Source: JAAEQD01 sp964521815 (GTDB lineage: Bacteria > Zixibacteria > MSB-5A5 > UBA10806 > 4484-95). Taken from it: a stretch of 10,997 bases of DNA. The translations under genes and the position numbers were made by a program. The notes below the pieces were generated by a model. The model saw only the letters and a list, made by a program, of their open reading frames with translations, was not told where the DNA came from and ran no database searches. Location of the stretch: the NCBI GenBank assembly GCA_964521815.1, contig CAZFSN010000105.1, forward strand, positions 1 through 10,997, given 5' to 3'. Below, piece by piece: positions 1 through 6,763 of the stretch (the stretch's first letter is position 1; each line of letters begins with the position of its first letter).

Positions 1-166
1 CTAGAATGACCCAGGCGATAAGCTCAAATGGAGTTTTCTCCCGGACGTTTTCTATAGCTTTGAAAAGAAGATCGTTATTATCAATTAATATGGTCATTCT
101 ATCATATGTGGCATTGGTAATAAAACATATATTACCGGGATAGAAATATCTTCTTAAATCTGACAT
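1..166 (-). CDS. REP-associated tyrosine transposase (RAYT, IS200-like), N-terminal part, cut by window edge
   Basis: Reading the minus strand from an ATG at 166 gives 55 open codons that run off the left edge. The product starts MSDLRRYFYPGNICFITNAT and ends at the window edge with FELIAWVIL. This matches the start of the RAYT / Y1 transposase family: an (R)RYYxPG-type opening, an FITN strand, then a strand that in this family leads into the PDHFH catalytic HUH motif. The HUH motif and catalytic tyrosine lie outside the window, so activity cannot be judged. Members nick single-stranded DNA at REP hairpins and are thought to have spread those hairpins through host genomes. The gene begins about 40 bases after the mutS stop. 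No Shine-Dalgarno sequence is obvious, but a GTAG-footed hairpin lies just upstream of the start, as is common for these genes. Family recognition is from memory of the N-terminal pattern. A TTG two codons upstream is an alternative start. Confidence 0.78.
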   Translation of the reverse strand, partial: MSDLRRYFYPGNICFITNATYDRMTILIDNNDLLFKAIENVREKTPFELIAWVIL

Positions 167-182
167 ATTCAATATTACACGC

Positions 183-209
183 GTCAGGAGCGCAGGGCTC
201 CTGACCTAC
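183..209 (-). repeat. REP-type hairpin with GTAG foot between mutS and the RAYT gene
   Basis: On the minus strand the sequence reads GTAG, then GTCAGGAGC, a five-base loop CCTGC, and GCTCCTGAC. This is a perfect 9-bp stem (183-191 with 197-205). The GTAG tetranucleotide (206-209) abuts the stem directly and shares its last base position with the mutS TAG stop. GTAG at the 5' foot of a stem-loop is the known signature of REP elements recognised by RAYT transposases, and a RAYT gene starts only 17 bases further on. It could also act as a transcription barrier behind mutS. Confidence 0.75.
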
Positions 210-2818
210 TACAACTCTTCCTTAAACTTCTGCAATATTTTCAAAGCTTCTATCGGTGTAATAGCATCCAACTCCAGTTTGCGTAGCTTTTCAGCGATTT
301 TCGATTCCTGGGGTGAGAACAGCGATATCTGATATGAGTCAACTTTCGGTTTGGCTTGTTTCATTTTCTGGCGGACATTTTCGGCGGGTTGTTTGGCTTC
401 GAGTTGCTCTAAAATCTTCTTGGCGCGGCTGATAACCTGCTTGGGCAAGCCCGCCAGACGGGCTACTTCGATGCCGTAAGAATCATCACAGCCGCCGGAG
501 ATTATCTTTCTGAGGAATATTATCTTATCCCCTGTTTCTTTAACCGCTACTTGAAGGTTCTTAATGCCCGGATATAACTCAGCCATCTCGGTTAGTTCAT
601 GATAATGCGTGGCAAACAACGTGCGCGATGCCAGTTTCGGATTGTCGGTAATATATTCGGTTACGGCCCAGGCCAATGACAGGCCATCATAGGTGGATGT
701 ACCGCGGCCAAGTTCATCCAGAAGGATCAGGCTTCGGTTGGTAGCGTTGTTGATTATGTTGGCGGTCTCGCTCATCTCCACCATGAAAGTGGATTGCCCC
801 TGCGCCAGCCTGTCGGCGGCGCCGACACGGGTGAAGACGCGGTCGGAAATCGAGATAGTCGCCGTATCGGCCGGCACGAACCCGCCCATCTGCGCCATGA
901 TGACGATGAGGCCGACCTGACGCAGGTATGTCGATTTGCCCGCCATGTTGGGGCCGGTGATAATCTGAATGCGTTTATCATCGGTGTTGATATATGTATC
1001 ATTGGGCACGAATTCACCAGGCGGCAGCGATTTCTCCACCATCGGATGACGGCCCGCCTTGATATCGATAAGGCCGGCTTTGTCGGAATCATCATCGCCG
1101 GCGATTATTCTTGGTAAAGTGTAGCCATTGAGACGGGCGACCCTCGCTAACGCCTGGAAGTAATCGATATTAGCGATAGCCCTGGCAGTCGATAGGATTC
1201 TGGGAGACAGATCCTTTATCTTGCCTTTCAGTTCGATAAACAACTCCGCTTCAAGGAGATTGATTTTCTCCTCGGCTTTAAGGATTAGTTCCTCTTTCTC
1301 CTTCATCTCCTCGGTGATAAAACGTTCGGCATTGACCAGCGTTTGCTTGCGGATATATTCCGGCGGCGCCTTGACAGCTTGCGCTTTCGAGATTTCGATA
1401 AAATAGCCGAACACCTTGTTGAAGCCGACTTTCAGCGTGGGGATACCGGTGCGCTGACGTTCTTTGGCTTGAAGGTTCTTGATATAAGTCCGAGCCTCGG
1501 CGATACTATCGCGCATTCCGTCGAGATCAGCGGAATGACCGCGCTTGAATATGCGGCCCTCCAGATACGATATCGGCGGGTTGTCGACTAATGCTTTATC
1601 CAGTTCGGGCACGATATCGGAGAAGTTATCGAGACTGGCGGCTAATTCATTTATGCCCTTCCCCTGCCCTGTCAGTCTTTGCTTTAGCCCGGCGATAGCT
1701 TTGAATGATTCCCTCAAAGCGAGTAAATCTCTCGGTGTAGCCCGACCGGCAACGAAACGTGACAGGGTGCGTTCGATATCTTTGATGTCTTTGAGGATTT
1801 CGATTGTATCATCATTTAAGGTACGGTCATTATAAAATTCAGTGACATATGCCTGACGTTGCCGTATACGGTCGGCATCGATTAAGGGCGATACGATCCG
1901 CCGCCGCAGGATACGTTTTCCCATCGGGGTGCGACATTTATTCAGAAGCCAGAGAAGCGAATATTCTTTGTCGCCCGATGAACATTCCAGAAGTTCGAGG
2001 TTGGCGATTGTGGCCGAATCGAGGTACATCTCCTTGCTATCGGAGGCCCTGATAATCGATCGGATATGATCCACCTGACCTTTTTTCAGCCGCTTGACAT
2101 AATCCATCAGCGCTCCGGCCGCGCCTATAGCCAATGGCAAATCGGAGACACCGAAACCATCCAGAGAGGCCGTGCCGAAATGCGTGTTCAGATTGTCGCG
2201 CGCGAAATCTGTCTCATAACGGAAAGATTCGGTTCGGTAAACGGGTTTCTTGTTGTTGTGAATGAAATCGATCAGCGATTCAGGATCGTTATCAGGCAGA
2301 AGTAATTCTGAGGGAGCGTAGCGGTTTAAGGTCAACTCCAGCTTGCTTACGGGAACCTGGTCGAGTCTGAATTCGCCGGTGGTGTAATCCAGAAACGCCA
2401 GACCGGCGGAGTCGTTATCGGCGCATATCGAGGCGATAAAGCTGGGCGCGCCATCATCCAGCACACCCTCCACGGTAATACTGCCAGGCGTCAGCACCTC
2501 GACAACATCCCGCTTAACCAGCCCCTTGGCCAGCTTGGGATCCTCGACCTGTTCACAGACAGCCACGCCATAACCGGCTTTGAGCAATCCGGCCAGGTAC
2601 TTTTCCGCCTGATGGTATGGCACACCCGCCAATGGGATTTTACCAGATTGACCGTGATTGCGGGAAGTCAGCGTTATACCCAGCACTTCGGAGGCAATTT
2701 TGGCGTCATCGCCGAACATCTCATAGAAATCCCCCATCCGGAAAAACAGGATGCGATCGGGGTACTGCTCTTTGAGTTTGAGATACTGCTTGATCAATGG
2801 CGTTGATTTATCTGTCAT
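209..2818 (-). CDS. mutS: DNA mismatch repair protein MutS
   Basis: An 869-residue protein, close to the usual 850-880 of MutS1. MutS binds mismatched or looped DNA as a clamp and uses ATP to recruit MutL. Visible motifs: the Phe-x-Glu mismatch reader in GDFYEMF (F31, E33), Walker A GPNMAGKST (622-630), Walker B with LILLDELGRGTST (D701, E702), and the signature ATHYHEL shortly after. The mismatch-binding, connector, core/lever and clamp regions appear complete, with an intact ATPase and a final helix-rich tail ending KFKEEL. The ATG at 2818 gives the expected N-terminus (TPLIKQYLKLKEQYPD), and the next in-frame Met is inside the mismatch motif. There is no Shine-Dalgarno sequence before it, and no convincing sigma-70 promoter in the 140 bases upstream. 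The gene stands alone, flanked by repeat-rich DNA on both sides. I see no frameshift or missing key residue. Confidence 0.98.
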   Translation of the reverse strand: MTDKSTPLIKQYLKLKEQYPDRILFFRMGDFYEMFGDDAKIASEVLGITLTSRNHGQSGKIPLAGVPYHQAEKYLAGLLKAGYGVAVCEQVEDPKLAKGLVKRDVVEVLTPGSITVEGVLDDGAPSFIASICADNDSAGLAFLDYTTGEFRLDQVPVSKLELTLNRYAPSELLLPDNDPESLIDFIHNNKKPVYRTESFRYETDFARDNLNTHFGTASLDGFGVSDLPLAIGAAGALMDYVKRLKKGQVDHIRSIIRASDSKEMYLDSATIANLELLECSSGDKEYSLLWLLNKCRTPMGKRILRRRIVSPLIDADRIRQRQAYVTEFYNDRTLNDDTIEILKDIKDIERTLSRFVAGRATPRDLLALRESFKAIAGLKQRLTGQGKGINELAASLDNFSDIVPELDKALVDNPPISYLEGRIFKRGHSADLDGMRDSIAEARTYIKNLQAKERQRTGIPTLKVGFNKVFGYFIEISKAQAVKAPPEYIRKQTLVNAERFITEEMKEKEELILKAEEKINLLEAELFIELKGKIKDLSPRILSTARAIANIDYFQALARVARLNGYTLPRIIAGDDDSDKAGLIDIKAGRHPMVEKSLPPGEFVPNDTYINTDDKRIQIITGPNMAGKSTYLRQVGLIVIMAQMGGFVPADTATISISDRVFTRVGAADRLAQGQSTFMVEMSETANIINNATNRSLILLDELGRGTSTYDGLSLAWAVTEYITDNPKLASRTLFATHYHELTEMAELYPGIKNLQVAVKETGDKIIFLRKIISGGCDDSYGIEVARLAGLPKQVISRAKKILEQLEAKQPAENVRQKMKQAKPKVDSYQISLFSPQESKIAEKLRKLELDAITPIEALKILQKFKEEL

Positions 2819-2963
2819 GAGATGAAAGTTAATATGGAGATGGGGTTAGGTCAATAGATTAGTTGGGACGGATATTCTCTGATTTTCGAACATGGAGCTT
2901 GCCAAAAAGACATTCTTGCTAAATCTAATTTTAATATGTAGTCAATTATAATTGTTATTCCCG

Positions 2964-3120
2964 CAGAGGGATTTTTGAAAAACTTCAAAGTTCGTCATTG
3001 CGAAGGAGCGAAGCAACTGAAGCAATCTGTAACTTATTGACAGCAAACAGACAGATTGCTTCATCCCGCTATCGCGGGTTTCGCAATGACAGGCATGCGG
3101 CTTTTTCAACACTCCCTCTG
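2964..3120. repeat. 157-bp MITE-like inverted-repeat element containing the GTCATTGCGA palindrome
   Basis: The ends read CAGAGGGA (2964-2971) and TCCCTCTG (3113-3120), a perfect inverted pair, and the similarity continues inward to a TTGAAAAA block on both sides. At exactly 30 bases from each end begins a second perfect inverted pair, GTCATTGCGA (2994-3003) with TCGCAATGAC (3081-3090). Inside that is a third, GAAGCAATCTGT (3019-3030) with ACAGATTGCTTC (3051-3062). A small hairpin CCCGC-TATC-GCGGG (3065-3078) sits in the right arm. The equal spacing shows the whole unit folds as one long cruciform. The GTCATTGCGA...GAAGCAATCT core is, from memory, a dispersed repeat seen in many unrelated bacterial genomes. 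No transposase is encoded and I see no clear target duplication. Confidence 0.7.
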
Positions 3121-3184
3121 TTTGAAAACCCAAGTATGTTAAAAACTCTGGTTTGATTTCTTACTGACTATATTAATTGCTCGC

Positions 3185-3231
3185 GAAACGGAGTTTCTTA
3201 AATACCTGCATTCCAAAACGGAGTTTTGGAA
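3185..3231. repeat. Tandem pair of hairpins sharing a CGGAG centre
   Basis: GAAAC-GGA-GTTTC (3185-3197) is followed 13 bases later by TTCCAAAAC-GGA-GTTTTGGAA (3211-3231). Both are perfect stems (5 and 9 bp) with the same three-base loop GGA, and both have the C-GGA-G centre, so the unit looks like a duplicated or paired palindromic repeat. There is no U-tract to make it a terminator. Similar GTTCC...GGAAC-type palindromes are scattered through several bacterial genomes as far as I recall; the function is unknown. Confidence 0.5.
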
Positions 3232-3338
3232 CGAGGAAAGACTCATTGCATCATTCACACCTATCTATTATATGTACGATTGTATTATACTTTTCACCTT
3301 TATTTTATTCAATATAATTTTGGCATTTAAAACAATCA

Positions 3339-3366
3339 CGGCGGGAGAATGATCTCCCGCCGCTAC
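3339..3366 (-). repeat. REP-type hairpin with GTAG foot downstream of the PilX-like gene
   Basis: On the minus strand GTAG (3363-3366) is followed directly by CGGCGGGAGA, the loop TCAT, and TCTCCCGCCG, a perfect 10-bp stem with a 4-base loop. It lies about 36 bases after the stop of the 551-codon gene and could end or protect that transcript. However, the bases following the stem on the minus strand (TGATTGTTTT) form only a weak U-tract. The GTAG-plus-stem layout is the same as in the hairpins at 183-209 and 8442-8476, although the stem sequence is different. Confidence 0.6.
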
Positions 3367-3401
3367 CTGACCGTAAAGCAATGGAGGAAAGAGATATTTT
3401 A

Positions 3402-5057
3402 TTAATTAGCCGTTTGGGCCGCACCGTTACCGCCTATGCTGGCGATTTTCTGAGTCCAATTCATGCGCATGACCACGTTGACTCTCGGCGTGCCCGGAGG
3501 CAATTTGGACGCGTCAAGCAGATCGGGATCGAACGCCCAGTTACGATCTGGCGGTGTATAGTACGACCCACCCCAATCGCCCGTACTTTGACGGGAATAC
3601 CAGAGATCAACCGCTGAGCCGCGCCACTTGAATTCGACACCGTCCCAGTTCTCCAGAAATCTCGGCAGGTTTTCGAAACCGCCGCTATAATCGCCGCCGG
3701 CCGATTCGGTATTGCCGGTCATATAGCTGGCATTCACCGTCGTTTGAGAAGCCATACGGCTGTCTCTGGACCAGCTGCTCTTGGTGTCATCCCAACCGTT
3801 GGATAGAATTGTCAGCGCATCGGCCATAATCGCCGCGGGTTGCTTATTGACGGTGTTATAATCTCCAAGTGTATAAACCGGATTATCGGAGGCGATAGTT
3901 AATGGTCCGGCGAGTTGCTCGCCCTCGGTTAGCCTGATCGCGTGCACATTAGAGTGATTATAAGTAGATGAGGAATAAATCACGCCATTAGACGGAAAGA
4001 ACCCCGATGAATTTAATTTATCAACATTAATATCGATAGAGTTTACGATTTGGCCTTCACGGGCGTCATAAAATGTAGTGTTTGTAGTTATACCATCGGC
4101 CTGCAATGTAGCCGTTACATTGATCCAGGCTGCACCGGATTTGAAATAAGCCAGGCCATCGATAAATTTCAGGCCCGCCTTGTTCTCATAACTATCGGGA
4201 TTGCCGGCGCCGCGGTCGATGAGATTAGTTGCCGGGCCGTCAGTAACCACCGGCATGTATAATTCCGTAATACCGTGGCTACCATCCTCAACATTACCGC
4301 CCCAGCGGGACAACGAGCCATTGACCCAGTTAGGATCGTTGGCGTCAAGGAATGTGTTATCGGCGTTTTTCATGGTCTGATAAATACCATTAGAATCTTT
4401 AATCCAGACATCATTACTGGTCGAACTCTGGCCGGAACCAGGTTTACGGCCATGTTTAATCAATCCGGCGGCTGTTAAGTAAGAATCGATATAAAGGTCG
4501 CTGCCAGCCTGAAGAAAAATATCCTTATTTGAATGAACTCTACCGCCCAGAGTCATATCCGGGCCGGGAGCGATTTCAAGATCATATTCATAAAATACCG
4601 CGAATTGGAAGACCGGAATCAGCGCGTCGCTTAGCTGCATCTGAAGTTCGACGCCGGAATTACTGGTGGCATCAACCCCCAGAGAATGGACGGTATAAGT
4701 CTTAACAAGCCCATAGAGGCCCTTATAGGCGCCCTCAGTAAGCTGAGTATTGACCGCCGGGCCGTCATCGGCCGTTGTGTACATATATGTATAGTGCAAT
4801 TCGCCTACCGAATCAGATGGCAATGGATTCGGGGCGACGCCGGTAGTTTGGTAACTCCTGGCAATCGAGGCGGCCGCTTTCTCTAACCCGGCTTCGGCGG
4901 CATAAAACGCGCCGGTAGCCCGGCTTTCATTTTCGGCGATACGCATATCATTGTTGGATGTGGATATCGAAGCAATCCCAATGAGCGATAACATAAACAG
5001 GATCGCCAAACAGACTATCAGGACTATGCCCGATTCATTATTTAATTTCTCAATCAT
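3402..5057 (-). CDS. PilX-like type IV pilus assembly protein with large extracellular region
   Basis: A 551-residue protein. The N-terminus has a short charged leader, then a hydrophobic stretch (about 11-31, after NNESG), then TSNNDMRIAENE and FYAAEAGLEKAAAS (about 33-64). This is the layout of the PilX N-terminal domain found in minor-pilin-like proteins. Gly10 could be a prepilin peptidase site, but Glu+5 of classical pilins is absent (Val15), as is common in the PilX group. The remainder is predicted extracellular, rich in Gly, Ser, Asn and aromatic residues. A GGRVHSNKDIFL segment (171-182) resembles the VHSN-type beta-solenoid-like part of related surface proteins, which I cannot assign more precisely. 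The expected role is in pilus initiation or adhesion at the cell envelope. A good Shine-Dalgarno AAAGGAGA lies 6 bases before the ATG. It stands alone, with no other pilus genes in view. A sigma-54-type promoter sits upstream. Confidence 0.75.
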   Translation of the reverse strand: MIEKLNNESGIVLIVCLAILFMLSLIGIASISTSNNDMRIAENESRATGAFYAAEAGLEKAAASIARSYQTTGVAPNPLPSDSVGELHYTYMYTTADDGPAVNTQLTEGAYKGLYGLVKTYTVHSLGVDATSNSGVELQMQLSDALIPVFQFAVFYEYDLEIAPGPDMTLGGRVHSNKDIFLQAGSDLYIDSYLTAAGLIKHGRKPGSGQSSTSNDVWIKDSNGIYQTMKNADNTFLDANDPNWVNGSLSRWGGNVEDGSHGITELYMPVVTDGPATNLIDRGAGNPDSYENKAGLKFIDGLAYFKSGAAWINVTATLQADGITTNTTFYDAREGQIVNSIDINVDKLNSSGFFPSNGVIYSSSTYNHSNVHAIRLTEGEQLAGPLTIASDNPVYTLGDYNTVNKQPAAIMADALTILSNGWDDTKSSWSRDSRMASQTTVNASYMTGNTESAGGDYSGGFENLPRFLENWDGVEFKWRGSAVDLWYSRQSTGDWGGSYYTPPDRNWAFDPDLLDASKLPPGTPRVNVVMRMNWTQKIASIGGNGAAQTAN

Positions 5058-5095
5058 CTTATTTCTCCTTTTGATATAATCTCACGTTTATTCTG

Positions 5096-5111
5096 GGCAA
5101 ATGCCGTACCA
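5096..5111 (-). promoter_or_regulatory. Sigma-54 (-24/-12) promoter of the PilX-like gene
   Basis: The minus strand reads TGGTACG-GCAT-TTGCC. Compared with the sigma-54 consensus TGGCACG-N4-TTGC(A/T), only two bases differ. The GG (5110-5109) and GC (5098-5097) pairs are separated by exactly 10 bases, as required. Transcription would start near 5085, leaving a leader of about 28 bases that includes the ribosome site. Sigma-54 control is common for type IV pilin genes. No good sigma-70 boxes compete here. Confidence 0.6.
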
Positions 5112-5117
5112 AGTTTT

Positions 5118-5167
5118 ATAAAATCAAGTTAACTTTAAATAAATCAAGTGGTTAACTTGGATTTTAT
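5118..5167. promoter_or_regulatory. Palindromic repeat cluster upstream of the sigma-54 promoter, possible activator site
   Basis: TAAAATCAAGTTAAC (5119-5133) and GTTAACTTGGATTTTA (5151-5166) form an imperfect inverted repeat with one extra G. Inside it, AAGTTAACTT (5126-5135) is a perfect palindrome, and AAGTGGTTAACTT (5146-5158) is a second copy with a GG insertion. The AAATCAAGT block occurs twice in direct orientation (5121 and 5141, 20 bases apart), about two helical turns. It begins 7 bases upstream of the -24 box. Such spaced palindromes are typical protein-binding sites, but the binding protein is unknown. Confidence 0.45.
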
Positions 5168-5346
5168 GAAATTCAGGGGGGACTTTTAGAAGAGATATCG
5201 CTATAAATAGCCAAACAATATTGATTTTATAGAACAACTTATTGGAATATCCCCATAGTACGTTGACTACTAATCGAGATTTGTCGTCTGGCGTGTTTTA
5301 TTTACATATGACCAAAATCGCGTTGATATTAATAATTTATTTATGA

Positions 5347-5657
5347 TAATCATAACAAGGACTTTCCCCGAAAATCCGGCACAATTTCGTAGAACATTAA
5401 TAAACTCATAGTTTTAACTTTTTTTGAATCTGGAAAACATGATTTTTGAAAAAACGGGGAATCTCCGCCGCTATTTTCGTCCTTACAACCAGTTCCGCAG
5501 GGTCGTAGCCCGTAGGGCGTGACCCGGCGGCATAAGAAGGTAAATCAGTGTCGGGTCACGGGCTTCGCCCTACGACCCGACACAACTTATATGGGAATAG
5601 TCCGAATAAGCTCAACCAACTTACCGAAATTTTCGGGGAAATTCCTTTAATCATAAC
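5347..5657. mobile_element. 291-bp MITE-like insertion (5357-5647) with 10-bp target-site duplication
   Basis: The left end AAGGACTTTCCCCGAAAAT (5357-5375) and right end ATTTTCGGGGAAATTCCTT (5629-5647) are inverted copies, matching at 18 of 19 positions. Directly outside each end is the same 10-base direct repeat, TAATCATAAC (5347-5356 and 5648-5657), a perfect target-site duplication. The 291-bp interior encodes no protein and contains a pair of compound palindromes (5495-5583). This is the structure of a non-autonomous transposon moved by a transposase encoded elsewhere. A 10-bp duplication is compatible with IS4-like and some other DDE families, but I do not recognise the ends. A perfect duplication suggests a fairly recent insertion. 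Confidence 0.85.
5495..5583. repeat. Inverted pair of compound palindromes inside the MITE-like element
   Basis: The first copy (5495-5530) has the outer stem GGGTC (5500-5504) with GACCC (5521-5525), extended by CCGC/GCGG, and an inner stem GCCC-GTA-GGGC (5508-5518). The second copy (5548-5583), read on the minus strand, has the outer stem GTGTCGGGTC/GACCCGACAC and the inner stem GGGC-GAA-GCCC (5560-5570). The copies are inverted to each other, separated by 17 bases, and can also pair with each other. Both keep GGGTCGTA on one side and GTGACCC on the other. Confidence 0.7.
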
Positions 5658-5752
5658 TTATGGCAACTCGTTAAATGATATATAAATAAGACTATCCGAC
5701 AGGATTATAGACAAGCATAAAATATAACTATTAATTAAGTTTAATTATCTGA

Positions 5753-6763
5753 TTATCTTTCTATTAAAATGTATTTTTCGCCGGCGGCTTTTTCCAACCG
5801 GTTTTTAATAAATTCAGCCTGTTGTTTTGAATTATAACCACCGATTAAAATCCGGTAGAATTCTTTGCCGCTGTCGACGAAATTTTCCATATAAACATTA
5901 TACCCGCTTTTCTTATAAATCGATGCCGTCTGAATCGCGTTATCCCTTTTTGAAAACGCGCCTACCTGGATATAATAACGGTATTCGGCGGGCCGCGAGG
6001 GTTTGGCCGATTGATCATCGGAGACATCTGGCCGGGTTGGCTGCCTATCGGGAACCGTTGCCACAGCGCCCTGATAGCGATCATTGTAGAGGCCGGCATA
6101 ACGCCCGGCATCATTCCGATTGCCGCCGGCGGCAGCCGTTTCAGCCAGGCCTAATAGAGCCAGAGCGTAAATATCATCTTCCAGTTCGGGCCGTAGAAGC
6201 TCCTGATATTGCTTTCGGGCTTTATCATATTCAGCCTGCGCCAGATACGAATCGGCCAGACCTAAACGCGCCCAGTAGGCGAAATTCCGCCCGTTTACAG
6301 ACAAAGCGTTCGAATCGATATTATAACGGTCGGCCGTCCGCTTAAACATTTTGTCGGCTTGTTTATATTCGCCGGAAAGCAGGTAACATCTGCCCATGAG
6401 ATAATCGGCCTCCGCGGCCATAGGTGAATTATCGGGAATGCTTTCCAGCTGTTTACCGGCGGTCACATACAAACGCTGGGCCAAATAATATTTACCCAGG
6501 ATTAATTTGGCCCAATCATTCATATAAGAATCAGAGGATGATTTATTTATATAGTCTTTTAAATACGAAGCGGAATTTTCGCCGGACAACTCGGACATAC
6601 CGTTGGCAAACAGATACTCCGGTTGACTGGCATCATTGTATATCTGCTTTATTCGATAAAAAGCCTGATCATATTTGCCATTTTTAATAAGCTCATTTAT
6701 TTCATCGGCCCGTGAAAATCCAAAAATGAAGATTAAGAAAATCGGTAAACAAATTACTCTCAT
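5753..6763 (-). CDS. Exported TPR- and SPOR-domain protein
   Basis: A 336-residue protein. Residues 1-19 (MRVICLPIFLIFIFGFSRA) form a signal peptide, so the mature protein is expected in the periplasm. Residues about 20-230 are helical with TPR-like repeats, for example AEADYLMGRCYLLSGEYKQA and YALALLGLAETAAAGGNRND. A linker rich in Pro, Asp and Ser follows (about 235-258). A SPOR domain fills the C-terminus (261-336), starting YRYYIQVGAFSKRDNA and ending with the FYRILIGGY strand and a terminal helix. SPOR domains bind septal peptidoglycan stripped of stem peptides, so a role in division-site or cell-wall processes is likely. The ATG overlaps the lapB stop by four bases (ATGA) and has no Shine-Dalgarno sequence of its own, so translation is probably coupled to lapB. 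It is the last gene of the operon. Confidence 0.85.
   Translation of the reverse strand: MRVICLPIFLIFIFGFSRADEINELIKNGKYDQAFYRIKQIYNDASQPEYLFANGMSELSGENSASYLKDYINKSSSDSYMNDWAKLILGKYYLAQRLYVTAGKQLESIPDNSPMAAEADYLMGRCYLLSGEYKQADKMFKRTADRYNIDSNALSVNGRNFAYWARLGLADSYLAQAEYDKARKQYQELLRPELEDDIYALALLGLAETAAAGGNRNDAGRYAGLYNDRYQGAVATVPDRQPTRPDVSDDQSAKPSRPAEYRYYIQVGAFSKRDNAIQTASIYKKSGYNVYMENFVDSGKEFYRILIGGYNSKQQAEFIKNRLEKAAGEKYILIER

Larger units (their letters stand above)
2819..3401. other. Intergenic region (583 bp) without genes, repeat-rich
   Basis: I find no credible coding sequence here. The stretch holds a 157-bp inverted-repeat element (2964-3120), a tandem pair of short hairpins (3185-3231), an AT-rich stretch (about 3240-3335), and a GTAG-footed hairpin (3339-3366) behind the PilX-like gene. 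The mutS promoter must lie in or before 2819-2963. A TTGACC box there has a TATTAA only 14 bases away, which is too close to call as a promoter. Confidence 0.7.
5058..5752. other. Intergenic region (695 bp) without genes
   Basis: I see no coding sequence. Next to the PilX-like gene it holds a ribosome site, a sigma-54-type promoter and a palindrome cluster. From 5347 to 5657 it is occupied by a MITE-like insertion with its target duplication. The remaining 95 bases behind the SPOR gene are AT-rich, with only a weak, bulged hairpin (about 5683-5706 on the minus strand CTATAATCC...GGATAG) that might end the lapAB operon. Without the insertion the original gap would have been roughly 394 bases. 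Confidence 0.7.

Noticed and set aside
794..1117. Open frames opposite the mutS ATPase region
   Set aside because: They are antisense to highly conserved coding sequence, with no ribosome site or family resemblance.
2819..2945. Sigma-70 promoter for mutS (TTGACC and TATTAA)
   Set aside because: The spacing is only 14 bases. Other combinations in this stretch have poor -10 boxes.
2942..3133. A 63-codon open frame on the minus strand
   Set aside because: It lies across the 157-bp inverted-repeat element, whose translation gives the familiar nonsense (RLLQLLRSFAMT) of this repeat. There is no ribosome site.
5683..5706. Intrinsic terminator after the lapAB operon
   Set aside because: The stem CTATAATCC/GGATAG needs a two-base bulge and the following bases are only moderately T-rich. 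It is possible but not supportable.
5827..6345. A 172-codon open frame on the plus strand
   Set aside because: It is fully antisense to the SPOR gene and rich in Arg, Pro and His without any recognisable motif. It is a shadow frame.
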